Assembly: GCA_946628965.1 (NCBI GenBank)
Contig: CAMOXI010000012.1
Span: 1-37,497 of the forward strand
DNA from: an uncultured Clostridia bacterium
GTDB taxonomy: Bacteria; Bacillota; Clostridia; Oscillospirales; Oscillospiraceae
Length of the DNA stretch: 37,497 nt
Direction of reading: 5' to 3'
Below, piece by piece: positions 31,577 through 37,497 of this stretch. Numbering within the stretch: the stretch's first letter is position 1; each line of letters opens with the position of its first letter. The position numbers and the translations under genes are program-made. The notes under the pieces were generated by a model, which was not told the DNA's origin, ran no database searches, and saw nothing but the letters and a program-made list of their open reading frames with translations.

Positions 31577-33202
31577 ATGAAACAGAACCGGATCAGGGGC
31601 GCCCTGAAACTAATCGGAGATATTTTTGTTCCGCTTCTCCCGGGGATCATCAGCGCAGGCTTGTGCGGGGGCTTTGCGTCTCTCATCTCGCAGACCGTAC
31701 CAAACTATACAGAGAACAACCTATGGGCGTTTATCTACCAGATCCTGACGCTGATCAATACCGCCATGATGAGCTTTCTGACCGCCTGGGCGGGCTATCG
31801 GGCGGCGGAGCGCTTCGGCGGAACGCCCATCCTGGGCGGCATGCTGGGCATGATCACCTCCCTCGACGGCATCAATCAGATCTCCTCCATCATGGGTCTG
31901 TATAACAGCGCCGTTCCGCTGGATTCGATCCTCTGCAGCGGGAAGGGCGGCGTGCTGGCGGTGATTGCCGGCGCGCTTCTGATCGCCTTTGTGGAAAAGA
32001 CGATCCGCTCCGTGATGCCCGCGTCGGTCAACATCGTCTTCACACCGCTGCTGACCATGTTCCTCTGCGTGGTCCCCTACATCATCTTCATCATGCCGCT
32101 CTTCGGCTATGCCTCCGGCGGCATCGTCTGGCTGTTCAGCAGAGCCTGCCTGTCCGAGAACGTCCTGATCCGGGCTGTCTCCGGTTACTTTGCCGCCGCC
32201 TTCTTCCTTCCGCTGGTGGCCGCGGGCATGCACCACGGCCTGGTGGCGCTCTACAGCGTTCAGCTGCAGGAGCTCGGCTATATCACGCTGTATCCCGCCC
32301 TCGCCATGGCTGGCGCCGGGCAGGTCGGCGCAGCGTTCGCGCTCTGGAGAAAGGCAAAGAAGGTCGGCAACAACAACCTCTGCTCGGTGATCTCCGGCGC
32401 GCTGCCGGCAGGCCTCCTGGGCGTGGGCGAGCCGCTCATTTACGGCGTAACGCTCCCTCTCGGCAAGCCCTTCCTCACGGCGGGGCTCGGCGCGGGCTTC
32501 GGCGGCGCCTTCATCATGGTCACGCAGGTGGCCTCCACCACCTGGGGCCCCTCAGGGCTGCTGGGCGCCTTTGTGATGATCGCGGGCCCGGGCGGCTCGG
32601 TACAGAGCGTCCTCTTCTACCTGACTGCGCTCGTCATCAGCTATATCGGGGGATATCTCGTCACCAACGCGCTGTACCGCGAAGAGGAGCTGAACTATGA
32701 GGTTTCCGTTTCTGCCAAACAGGCGGACGCCTGGCGCTCCGCATCCTTCTCCAGACTCAGCAGAAAAGACTCCCGGCGGGTCGAGGCGGGAGAATCGCTG
32801 ATGTCTACCGGAAGGCACTATGCCGTCAATCTGGATCTGACGGCGCCCGTCGCCGGCAAGACGGTTCCCATGAAGCAGATCCCGGATATCATGTTCTCCT
32901 CGGGCGTGATAGGCAAATGCGTCGGGATCATGCCGGAGAACGGGCATATCCTCTCTCCCTGCAACGGAACGGTCGTGGAGATCGCAGATACCGGCAATTC
33001 GCTGACCTTCAAGACCGCCGATGGTATGGAAATCCTCGTGCTGGTGGGCATCGATACCTTCCTGCTCAACGGCGACGGTCTCAGCCTTCAGGTCAAGGAA
33101 GGGGAGAGCGTGAAGAAGGGGCAGCCTGTGATGGAGGCAGACCTCGGCCGGATCACGGAGGCCGGGCTCTCGCCTATGGTGATTACCGTCCTGACCAAAT
33201 AA
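31577..33202 (+). CDS. PTS EIIC-EIIA protein lacking EIIB and both EIIA phospho-histidines
   Basis: A 541-residue protein. Residues 1-380 are an EIIC of the glucoside/sucrose/MurNAc superfamily with about ten membrane segments and typical blocks (AAGMHHGLVALYSVQL about 214-229; GVGEPLIYGVTLPLGKPF about 279-296). Residues about 410-541 are an EIIA-Glc domain (LTAPVAGKTVPMKQIPD, FSSGVIGKCVGIMP, LSPCNGTVVEI, GIDTFLLNGDG, VKKGQPVMEADL). Aligned without gaps to E. coli Crr, His75 becomes Asn474 and the active-site His90 becomes Leu489 (codons AAT at 32996 and CTG at 33041). The protein starts directly in EIIC, so no EIIB Cys is present. Normal PTS phosphotransfer by this polypeptide is therefore not expected. 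GGAGAA precedes the ATG; it is downstream of the PP2C gene in one operon. Confidence 0.9.
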   Translation: MKQNRIRGALKLIGDIFVPLLPGIISAGLCGGFASLISQTVPNYTENNLWAFIYQILTLINTAMMSFLTAWAGYRAAERFGGTPILGGMLGMITSLDGINQISSIMGLYNSAVPLDSILCSGKGGVLAVIAGALLIAFVEKTIRSVMPASVNIVFTPLLTMFLCVVPYIIFIMPLFGYASGGIVWLFSRACLSENVLIRAVSGYFAAAFFLPLVAAGMHHGLVALYSVQLQELGYITLYPALAMAGAGQVGAAFALWRKAKKVGNNNLCSVISGALPAGLLGVGEPLIYGVTLPLGKPFLTAGLGAGFGGAFIMVTQVASTTWGPSGLLGAFVMIAGPGGSVQSVLFYLTALVISYIGGYLVTNALYREEELNYEVSVSAKQADAWRSASFSRLSRKDSRRVEAGESLMSTGRHYAVNLDLTAPVAGKTVPMKQIPDIMFSSGVIGKCVGIMPENGHILSPCNGTVVEIADTGNSLTFKTADGMEILVLVGIDTFLLNGDGLSLQVKEGESVKKGQPVMEADLGRITEAGLSPMVITVLTK

Positions 33203-33256
33203 TCAACCGGGCTTCCTCGAAAGCCCGGCCGCAAAGAAAATTTGCTTTTTCGTAGG

Positions 33257-33296
33257 AAAAGCGGGGCCTGCAGACAATTCTGCATGCCCCGCTTTT
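33257..33296. terminator. Terminator between converging PTS-like and DUF1349 genes
   Basis: aaaagcggggc pairs with gccccgctttt. A second small hairpin (ccgggctt / aagcccgg, 33207-33228) lies between it and the PTS-like stop. Confidence 0.8.
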
Positions 33297-33403
33297 CGCA
33301 TCCCCTGCGTTCCGGAACGGATGGATCAAATCCCGCTCCGCGCCCGGCGTACTGATATGCCATGCCGAAGCACATAGGGTGCTATACCTTTCTTCAATCG
33401 CGC

Positions 33404-34030
33404 TCACTTTGTATCATGCGGCTCTTCATCCGGCGCCTGCCCGTCATGCGCAGGCCATAGGCATTCGGTGATCTTCATATCGGTGAAGATTGCCTGGAAG
33501 GAGGACTCCTCCGGGCTGCAGGCATAGACGCCAAAGCGGATGGGGCCGGCCCCTTCCCACATGTGGCAGATCCGCATTTGCGTAAAATGCTCTCCGTCCT
33601 GCGAGCACTCGATGCAGAAGTCGTCCTCCCGGCGGCTGAAGCGATACCACATGGTTTTAACGTTTGCAGGGATGGCTGTGGTGGCCCAGTCGGAATAGCC
33701 GTGGTTGGTAACCACGCTGCCCAGGTGCTGGAACTCTTCGTTCTCATATTCAACGGAGGCTTTGAGCCAGTTTTCGCTGTCGAGGTACATCACGATCCCG
33801 CATTGGTCAAAGCGGTGATGGCTCTCTGTGAAGTCCGTCTTCACGGTAAAGGAAAAGAATGTCTCCTCAGTCTCCAACTGGAGTACCGGCGCATTGTCGT
33901 TGCGAAAATGATAATAGGTTCTCTGCCACAGATCGGTTCCGGGCTCTGTCGTCATTTCGATCCGGCCATCCGCGATGGAGTACTGCCGGGGTTCTCTTGT
34001 CCATTTCCATTTGCTGATGTCAAACATCAT
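33404..34030 (-). CDS. DUF1349 domain-containing protein (concanavalin-like lectin fold)
   Basis: A 208-residue protein covered by a single DUF1349 domain, a beta-sandwich related to ConA-like lectins/glucanases. Characteristic blocks are TTEPGTDLWQRTYYHF (about 28-43), FTVKTDFTESHHRFDQCGIVMY (about 60-81) with the metal/ligand-side residues, WLKASVEYENEEFQHLGSVVTNHGYSDWAT and the ending MRICHMWEGAGPIRFGVYACSPEE. No signal peptide. It may bind or act on a small carbohydrate, but no activity is established for most members. The first of two ATGs (34030) has GGAGG at 7 bases; the open frame to 34087 is the leader. It has its own promoter. Confidence 0.9.
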   Translation of the reverse strand: MMFDISKWKWTREPRQYSIADGRIEMTTEPGTDLWQRTYYHFRNDNAPVLQLETEETFFSFTVKTDFTESHHRFDQCGIVMYLDSENWLKASVEYENEEFQHLGSVVTNHGYSDWATTAIPANVKTMWYRFSRREDDFCIECSQDGEHFTQMRICHMWEGAGPIRFGVYACSPEESSFQAIFTDMKITECLWPAHDGQAPDEEPHDTK

Positions 34031-34063
34031 AGCTTTTCCTCCGAATCCGTCTCTCAGCAGAGA

Positions 34064-34106
34064 ACTCTCATCTTGAGAGTATACCATGCAGAAGTTGGTT
34101 TATCAA
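34064..34106 (-). promoter_or_regulatory. Promoter with palindromic operator before the DUF1349 gene
   Basis: On the minus strand TTGATA (34106-34101), 17 bases, TGG-TATACT (extended -10 ending at 34078). A perfect inverted repeat ACTCTCA-TCT-TGAGAGT (34064-34080) starts inside the -10 and covers the transcription start, a likely repressor site. Confidence 0.7.
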
Positions 34107-34187
34107 TTCCAAGTTTGACAACGGCCGCTCCCGGCAGCATCTCATTCCCGCCATCGACACCGTTCCCTTGAAAACGAGTCTGTCTTT

Positions 34188-34298
34188 TTATTCCAGCAAT
34201 TGTTGATCGCGTATCTGGAGATCTTGCCCCGCCTCTTCAGCTATTTCGCTTTCTGGATGATCGAGGGCAATGCGGGAATAAAACTCTTGTATATTCAT
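34188..34298 (-). CDS. Possible 36-residue small protein or truncated N-terminus
   Basis: An open frame starting MNIQEFYSRIALDHPESEIA, rich in acidic residues and helical, ending QLLE-stop. A strong promoter lies 39 bases upstream, but the ribosome binding site is weak (GGATGA too far; GCAGAG too near). It may be the surviving head of a lost gene. No recognised family. Confidence 0.35.
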   Translation of the reverse strand: MNIQEFYSRIALDHPESEIAEEAGQDLQIRDQQLLE

Positions 34299-34336
34299 CT
34301 CTGCAAATCATCCTATGATCCTCGAATTCGTCTTAT

Positions 34337-34366
34337 ATTATATCACAGAATCTTTTTTCCCCTCAA
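34337..34366 (-). promoter_or_regulatory. Second promoter upstream of the DUF1349 gene
   Basis: On the minus strand TTGAGG (34366-34361), 18 bases, TGA-TATAAT (ending at 34337). It would transcribe the small frame at 34188-34298 and possibly DUF1349. Apart from these, 34031-34584 holds the terminator at 34385 and nothing else I can support. Confidence 0.6.
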
Positions 34367-34379
34367 GATGGGCAACAAA

Positions 34380-34416
34380 AAACAGGTGGATGTAACTGAA
34401 ATCCGTTACATCCACC
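34380..34416 (-). terminator. Terminator of the sirtuin-macrodomain unit
   Basis: On the minus strand ggtggatgtaac, loop ggatttca, gttacatccacc, then tgttttttg: a perfect 12-bp stem with a T run, about 170 bases after the sirtuin stop. Confidence 0.8.
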
Positions 34417-34584
34417 CGATATGCGTTAGGACACCAATAATCATACAATTCGGCGTTTCTTGCCTCCAAAGGGAGGTGGGTGCAAGGTAGGTGCAAATCA
34501 AATGATGAGAGCTTTTCTGCGCCAATCTTTTTGCTGAATGGACATTGTACCCCGGAGACGCCACGGACAGCGGATTGCCGTGTG

Positions 34585-35574
34585 CTACAGGAGCCTTTTC
34601 AATACTTCCCCTGTGTCACCGTCTATGCAGATAGAGCGATCTTTGATCACTTCCGGGCAGATGGCCGCGCTGCGGTTGAGGCATGCGTAGACGGCCATGG
34701 AATTCTCCGCAGTCATGGCCCAGAAGGGGTACTTGATGATGACCGGCGTGTTGCCTCCGACGCCCAGTTCAAGGAACAGCACGTGCTGTCCCTCGTGCGC
34801 TTTCAGGAAAGCCGCATAGTTCGCCGAGGCTGCATGCCATCCTGCGTCCTCCACAAAGGTGTCGTCCGCGCGCAGGTTCATCGCCGCGGCCCGCCCGGTT
34901 TTCGGGTCGGTCGGGATCAGGTCGTGCGGCAAGCGCATCGAGAGCTTCTGGTCCTCGGGCACCTGAAAGACGCCGTTTTCGTCCCGCATGAAGCCCTGCG
35001 CCTCCATGGCAAGCATCGTCCAATCCTCATTGTCCCATGTCCTGCCGCCGCGCCCCTGTGCGTCCTGAAAAAGACCGTAATCACCTTGAGTGTAAAACAG
35101 CCGGGACTTGTCAAAGCCCGCGCGCTGGAACTGATGATCCACGTTGGTTGTGATAACGAAATAGTTCTTATCCTTTACCAAGGCCAGCAGATCGGTATAG
35201 ACCGGCTTCGGCGGGTCGATGTAGCGGTTGAAGTAAATATGCCGAGCCCACCAGGCCCAGCGGGTTTCGCTGTCCGGGAAGGGATAGAAGCCTCCGGAAT
35301 ACATGTCCGTGATACCGAAACGCTCTATGAAATCGAAGAAAACCTTCTCGAAGCGCTCGCCGCTGTAGGTCAGCCCGGCGGCTGTGGAAAGTCCCGCTCC
35401 GGCCCCGATCACAACTGTGTCAGTGGTTTTCAGTTCCTCTCTGAGGCTGGCGATGTTTTCTTCCCTGCTTCCTGTTCCCTCACCCAGAGAATAACCAAAG
35501 CCGCGCACAGCGGAAAGGCCCTTGCGGATGGAATCGGAATACCCTTTCGGTCTGTTATCGAAGGCTCTGCTCAT
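34585..35574 (-). CDS. Class M sirtuin (SirTM)-like NAD-dependent protein
   Basis: A 329-residue sirtuin-fold protein. The NAD-binding GAGAGLSTAAGLTYSG is at about residues 57-72, TTNVDHQFQRAGF (about 142-154) is the catalytic N-x-D region with the usual TTNxD motif, and TQGDYG replaces the standard sirtuin catalytic His loop (typically HG). A C-terminal NAD loop (FLELGVGGNTPVIIKYPF) is present. The usual four-Cys zinc module of deacetylase sirtuins is not seen. These features, and overlap with a macrodomain gene, match SirTM proteins, which ADP-ribosylate proteins rather than deacetylate. The ATG at 35574 (20 bases inside the macrodomain gene) is preferred over an upstream GTG at 35595. Confidence 0.88.
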   Translation of the reverse strand: MSRAFDNRPKGYSDSIRKGLSAVRGFGYSLGEGTGSREENIASLREELKTTDTVVIGAGAGLSTAAGLTYSGERFEKVFFDFIERFGITDMYSGGFYPFPDSETRWAWWARHIYFNRYIDPPKPVYTDLLALVKDKNYFVITTNVDHQFQRAGFDKSRLFYTQGDYGLFQDAQGRGGRTWDNEDWTMLAMEAQGFMRDENGVFQVPEDQKLSMRLPHDLIPTDPKTGRAAAMNLRADDTFVEDAGWHAASANYAAFLKAHEGQHVLFLELGVGGNTPVIIKYPFWAMTAENSMAVYACLNRSAAICPEVIKDRSICIDGDTGEVLKRLL

Positions 35575-36391
35575 AATTGCACCTGTCCCTGTCACTGAAT
35601 ACGTTGAAAATGACCCGTTCCATCTTGCCAGAATGGGCGGCGAGCCATTCTGTCACTGTCTGGACAGCGATCTCGGACGCCCGTTCTTTCGGGAAGCGGA
35701 ACACGCCGGTGGAGATGCTGCAGAATGCCACACTGCGGAGACTGTTTTCCGCGCACAGGTCCAGCGTATTCCGGTAACAGTCAGCCAGATCGTTCTCCAG
35801 GTCCGGGGTAAGTCTGTCGTATACGATCGGCCCAACGATGTGCACGACTTTCTTCGCAGGAAGATTATATCCTTCCGTCAGCATCGGCACTGCGGTCGGC
35901 TGCTCATAATTTCTCCCATAGCGGGAACGAAGCGCTTGCATCTGCTGATGGCATTCGGCGCGCAGCTGGATACCCGCATAGGTGTGGATACAGTTGTCGA
36001 TGCAGCTGTGGCAGGGTTGGAAGCAGCCAAGCATCTGTGAATTGGCGGCGTTAACGATCGCGTCCACGGCAAGGCAGGTGATGTCACCCTGCCAGAGGGA
36101 CAGCGTGTCCGCAAAAGGCCGTTTGCTGCCGAGACTCTCCACGATCGAAGGGATCCGATCAAGGGGCACGATCCCTCGTTCTTCCGCCCGCTCCTTCAGG
36201 TACGCGTCCTGGACCAGCAGGGTCTCCTTTGCCATGGGACGAGGCATGCGGATGTTCATCAGGGAACGCAGGAGCCTTTGCCTGCTCTCCGTGTCCGCAG
36301 GCGTCCGCAGATCTTTATACTCAACGGAGTCCGTCTTGAAAGCTTCTAGCAGATAGTCAAGGCGCTGCTCCTGTAACGATATCTTTGTCAT
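35555..36391 (-). CDS. Zinc-type macrodomain protein-ADP-ribose hydrolase
   Basis: A 278-residue protein with an N-terminal helical extension (about 1-90) and a macrodomain from about residue 100. LWQGDITCLAVDAIVNAANSQMLGC is the ADP-ribose binding start, CHSCIDNCIHTYAG carries the Cys/His zinc-ligand cluster of the SirTM-associated class, and YNLPAKKVVHIVGPIV and CSISTGVFRFPKERA are the phosphate loop regions. It would remove ADP-ribose that the overlapping sirtuin adds. GAGGAG precedes the ATG at 36391; the frame is open to 36505 without a start signal. The gene comes first in the operon. Confidence 0.92.
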   Translation of the reverse strand: MTKISLQEQRLDYLLEAFKTDSVEYKDLRTPADTESRQRLLRSLMNIRMPRPMAKETLLVQDAYLKERAEERGIVPLDRIPSIVESLGSKRPFADTLSLWQGDITCLAVDAIVNAANSQMLGCFQPCHSCIDNCIHTYAGIQLRAECHQQMQALRSRYGRNYEQPTAVPMLTEGYNLPAKKVVHIVGPIVYDRLTPDLENDLADCYRNTLDLCAENSLRSVAFCSISTGVFRFPKERASEIAVQTVTEWLAAHSGKMERVIFNVFSDRDRCNYEQSLR

Positions 36392-36476
36392 GCTTCGGTC
36401 TCCTCTTGAAAACAGGGCCCCGGTAATCATCCGAAGCCCTGTACAGTCACTTCCCTGATCCCGGCAATTCTTGTAT

Positions 36477-36505
36477 ATTTTATAACGAACAGGCCGGAAA
36501 ATCAA
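36477..36505 (-). promoter_or_regulatory. Promoter of the macrodomain-sirtuin operon
   Basis: On the minus strand TTGATT (36505-36500), 17 bases, TAAAAT (36482-36477). Confidence 0.65.
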
Positions 36506-36570
36506 CGCTTACATGAACATTTGGCTATGTCGTAAAGCAAGCCTTTGACGTGTCTGAGAAACGCAAAAAA

Positions 36571-36602
36571 GTACACAGGCTATCGTATCATAGCCTGTGT
36601 AC
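36571..36602 (-). terminator. Terminator of the gene at 36634-37092
   Basis: A 13-bp stem (gtacacaggctat / atagcctgtgtac) followed on the minus strand by tttttt. Confidence 0.85.
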
Positions 36603-36604
36603 CC

Positions 36605-36636
36605 ATGTGTCATGTGCGCCCGAAAAAGATATCTCA
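36605..36636. repeat. 32-bp 3'-end repeat, copy 1
   Basis: 31 of 32 bases are identical to 37248-37279. On the minus strand both copies begin with the TGA stop codon of a gene and continue gatatctttttcgggcgcac. Confidence 0.85.
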
Positions 36637-37092
36637 TGATAGCAGGTGCTCTTCTATCAATTCGATAACCGCCTTTTCTTCCTCTCCGTACAAAGAAGAG
36701 GAAAGGGCGAGGAGGAAAAATGAACCCAGCAAGATAATAATTCCTGCCAAAATCAGCATCAGAACATTCGGATCAAAAGCCAAAAACGAAACGGCAAAAA
36801 TCAACCATGAGATGATTGCTTTTTTCCATTCCCAACCGAATTGCCCATCAATAACTGTCATGCCATCCTTTTCTGTCAGCTTCCCAAGAAAAACCGGCTG
36901 ATTGATCGCCGCGCCTCCTGATCGACCGGGTTTTGTCTTTATCAAAAAGAAAGCCGTTCTCCGATAAAACCTGTAGTAAAACGCGCGCTCCCCCATTCGC
37001 CAGCCAAAGGATGCAGCCGGTTTTGCAAAAACAGATATGCGTACCTTGATCTGCTCCGGCGTAAGCTTGCTCTCAAAATGATACTGTGCCAT
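36634..37092 (-). CDS. Hypothetical protein with two membrane segments
   Basis: A 152-residue protein that I do not recognise. The N-terminal 85 residues are soluble with a basic, aromatic stretch (FGWRMGERAFYYRFYRRTAF). Two hydrophobic helices follow (about 91-106 and 109-130), then an acidic cytosolic tail (EEEKAVIELIEEHLL). The shape resembles YcxB-like small membrane proteins, but I cannot assign it. AAGGGGGG precedes the ATG. It has its own terminator and shares a 3' repeat with the gene upstream. Confidence 0.75.
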   Translation of the reverse strand: MAQYHFESKLTPEQIKVRISVFAKPAASFGWRMGERAFYYRFYRRTAFFLIKTKPGRSGGAAINQPVFLGKLTEKDGMTVIDGQFGWEWKKAIISWLIFAVSFLAFDPNVLMLILAGIIILLGSFFLLALSSSLYGEEEKAVIELIEEHLLS

Positions 37093-37213
37093 ATTGCGCC
37101 CCCCTTGACGACTGCCGGGCGATAGTTCAAATCCATCCCATCACGGGAGGATATCTTTTTATTTCCAATCAAAATCTGCCAGCAAAAAAGCCCGCGAAGC
37201 CTTGATAAACCTG

Positions 37214-37245
37214 AAAAATCCGCCCGGATATCTTTTCCGGGCGGA
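37214..37245 (-). terminator. Terminator of the partial gene at the right edge
   Basis: tccgcccgg / ccgggcgga stem with five T residues on the minus strand. Confidence 0.85.
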
Positions 37246-37247
37246 CA

Positions 37248-37279
37248 ATGTGTCTTGTGCGCCCGAAAAAGATATCTCA
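37248..37279. repeat. 32-bp 3'-end repeat, copy 2
   Basis: The partner of 36605-36636, again starting at a stop codon (37279-37277 on the minus strand). Confidence 0.85.
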
Positions 37280-37497
37280 ATCGCAGGGGTCTGCCGCCTC
37301 AAAATAAAGCTTGTATTCTGGAGACAGCTTCAATTCTTTCCATGTATCTTCCAAAGTGCCAAACAGAGAGGATCCCTGCCAAGCTGCCGAGGGTTCCCAT
37401 ATCGCAGGGAATGGGTTCTTTCCCCGGGATGCGTACATCCATTCTTCCTCCGTGAAGGGGTGAAGTTCTTCGTAAACAAACCTGAAATAACCCTTGT
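37277..37497 (-). CDS. Hypothetical protein, C-terminal part (runs off the window)
   Basis: The last 72 codons of a gene entering from the right edge (frame begins at 37495). The visible peptide is rich in Trp, Glu and aromatic residues (HPFTEEEWMYASRGKNPFPA, then EDTWKELKLSPEYKLYFEAA) and ends in DPCD. I do not recognise the family; it looks like a small soluble single-domain protein. It is not similar in sequence to its neighbour, although both share the 32-bp 3' repeat. It has its own terminator at 37214. Confidence 0.65.
   Translation of the reverse strand, partial: KGYFRFVYEELHPFTEEEWMYASRGKNPFPAIWEPSAAWQGSSLFGTLEDTWKELKLSPEYKLYFEAADPCD

Noticed and set aside
34200-34490. 96-codon plus-strand frame between the DUF1349 and sirtuin genes
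   Set aside because: No ribosome binding site. It crosses a strong minus-strand terminator and promoter, and shows no family resemblance.

Overview
This window looks like a chromosomal segment of a GC-rich gut Firmicute (Clostridia, probably Oscillospiraceae-like). The evidence is the mix of families: a clostridial-type GH94 cellobiose phosphorylase, SpoIIE/STAS/anti-sigma partner-switching proteins, DUF4256, DUF6442, a SirTM-macrodomain pair, AGGAGG-type ribosome binding sites and strong intrinsic terminators. The genus is an inference.

Layout. 1-3950 is core-like: the 3' end of tuf with its terminator, an alpha/beta hydrolase overlapping an aldose-epimerase-like gene, the scar of an IS3-family element, proC and a traX-like gene. 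A tRNA-Ser(UGA) at 4112-4200 marks the start of an accessory, visibly AT-richer patch (about 4370-7260). It holds short direct repeats, a DUF6442/XRE regulator pair, a GNAT acetyltransferase, an unrecognised gene and a DUF4256 gene. 7383-8654 is a PlsC-type acyltransferase carrying a zinc ribbon.

8803-17969 is a cello-oligosaccharide locus. A LacI regulator, a cytoplasmic GH3 glycosidase, a sugar-binding lipoprotein and two CUT1 permeases read leftwards, and a GH94 phosphorylase reads rightwards. Two nearly identical 14-bp operator-like sites lie in the two divergent leaders. No transport ATPase is present, so a shared ATPase elsewhere is likely. 18120-22092 has a flavodoxin stub, a serine esterase and a VTC / DUF4956 / DUF4353 operon. 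22166-24138 is a two-component system (its genes overlap), followed by a YdcF-type membrane protein and a hydroxypyruvate reductase / glycerate kinase operon.

28107-33202 is the most unusual region. A RsbW-like anti-sigma kinase and a STAS domain fused to an APH-like kinase face a membrane-bound SpoIIE-type PP2C phosphatase. The phosphatase is followed by a PTS EIIC-EIIA protein that has no EIIB and has lost both phospho-transfer histidines of the EIIA domain. This looks like a partner-switching circuit beside a PTS permease that cannot carry out normal PTS phosphotransfer. 33404-37497 (minus strand) has a DUF1349 protein, a class-M sirtuin overlapping a zinc-type macrodomain (reversible ADP-ribosylation), and two unrecognised genes whose 3' ends share a 32-bp repeat.

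All calls come from reading the sequence. No database search was run.
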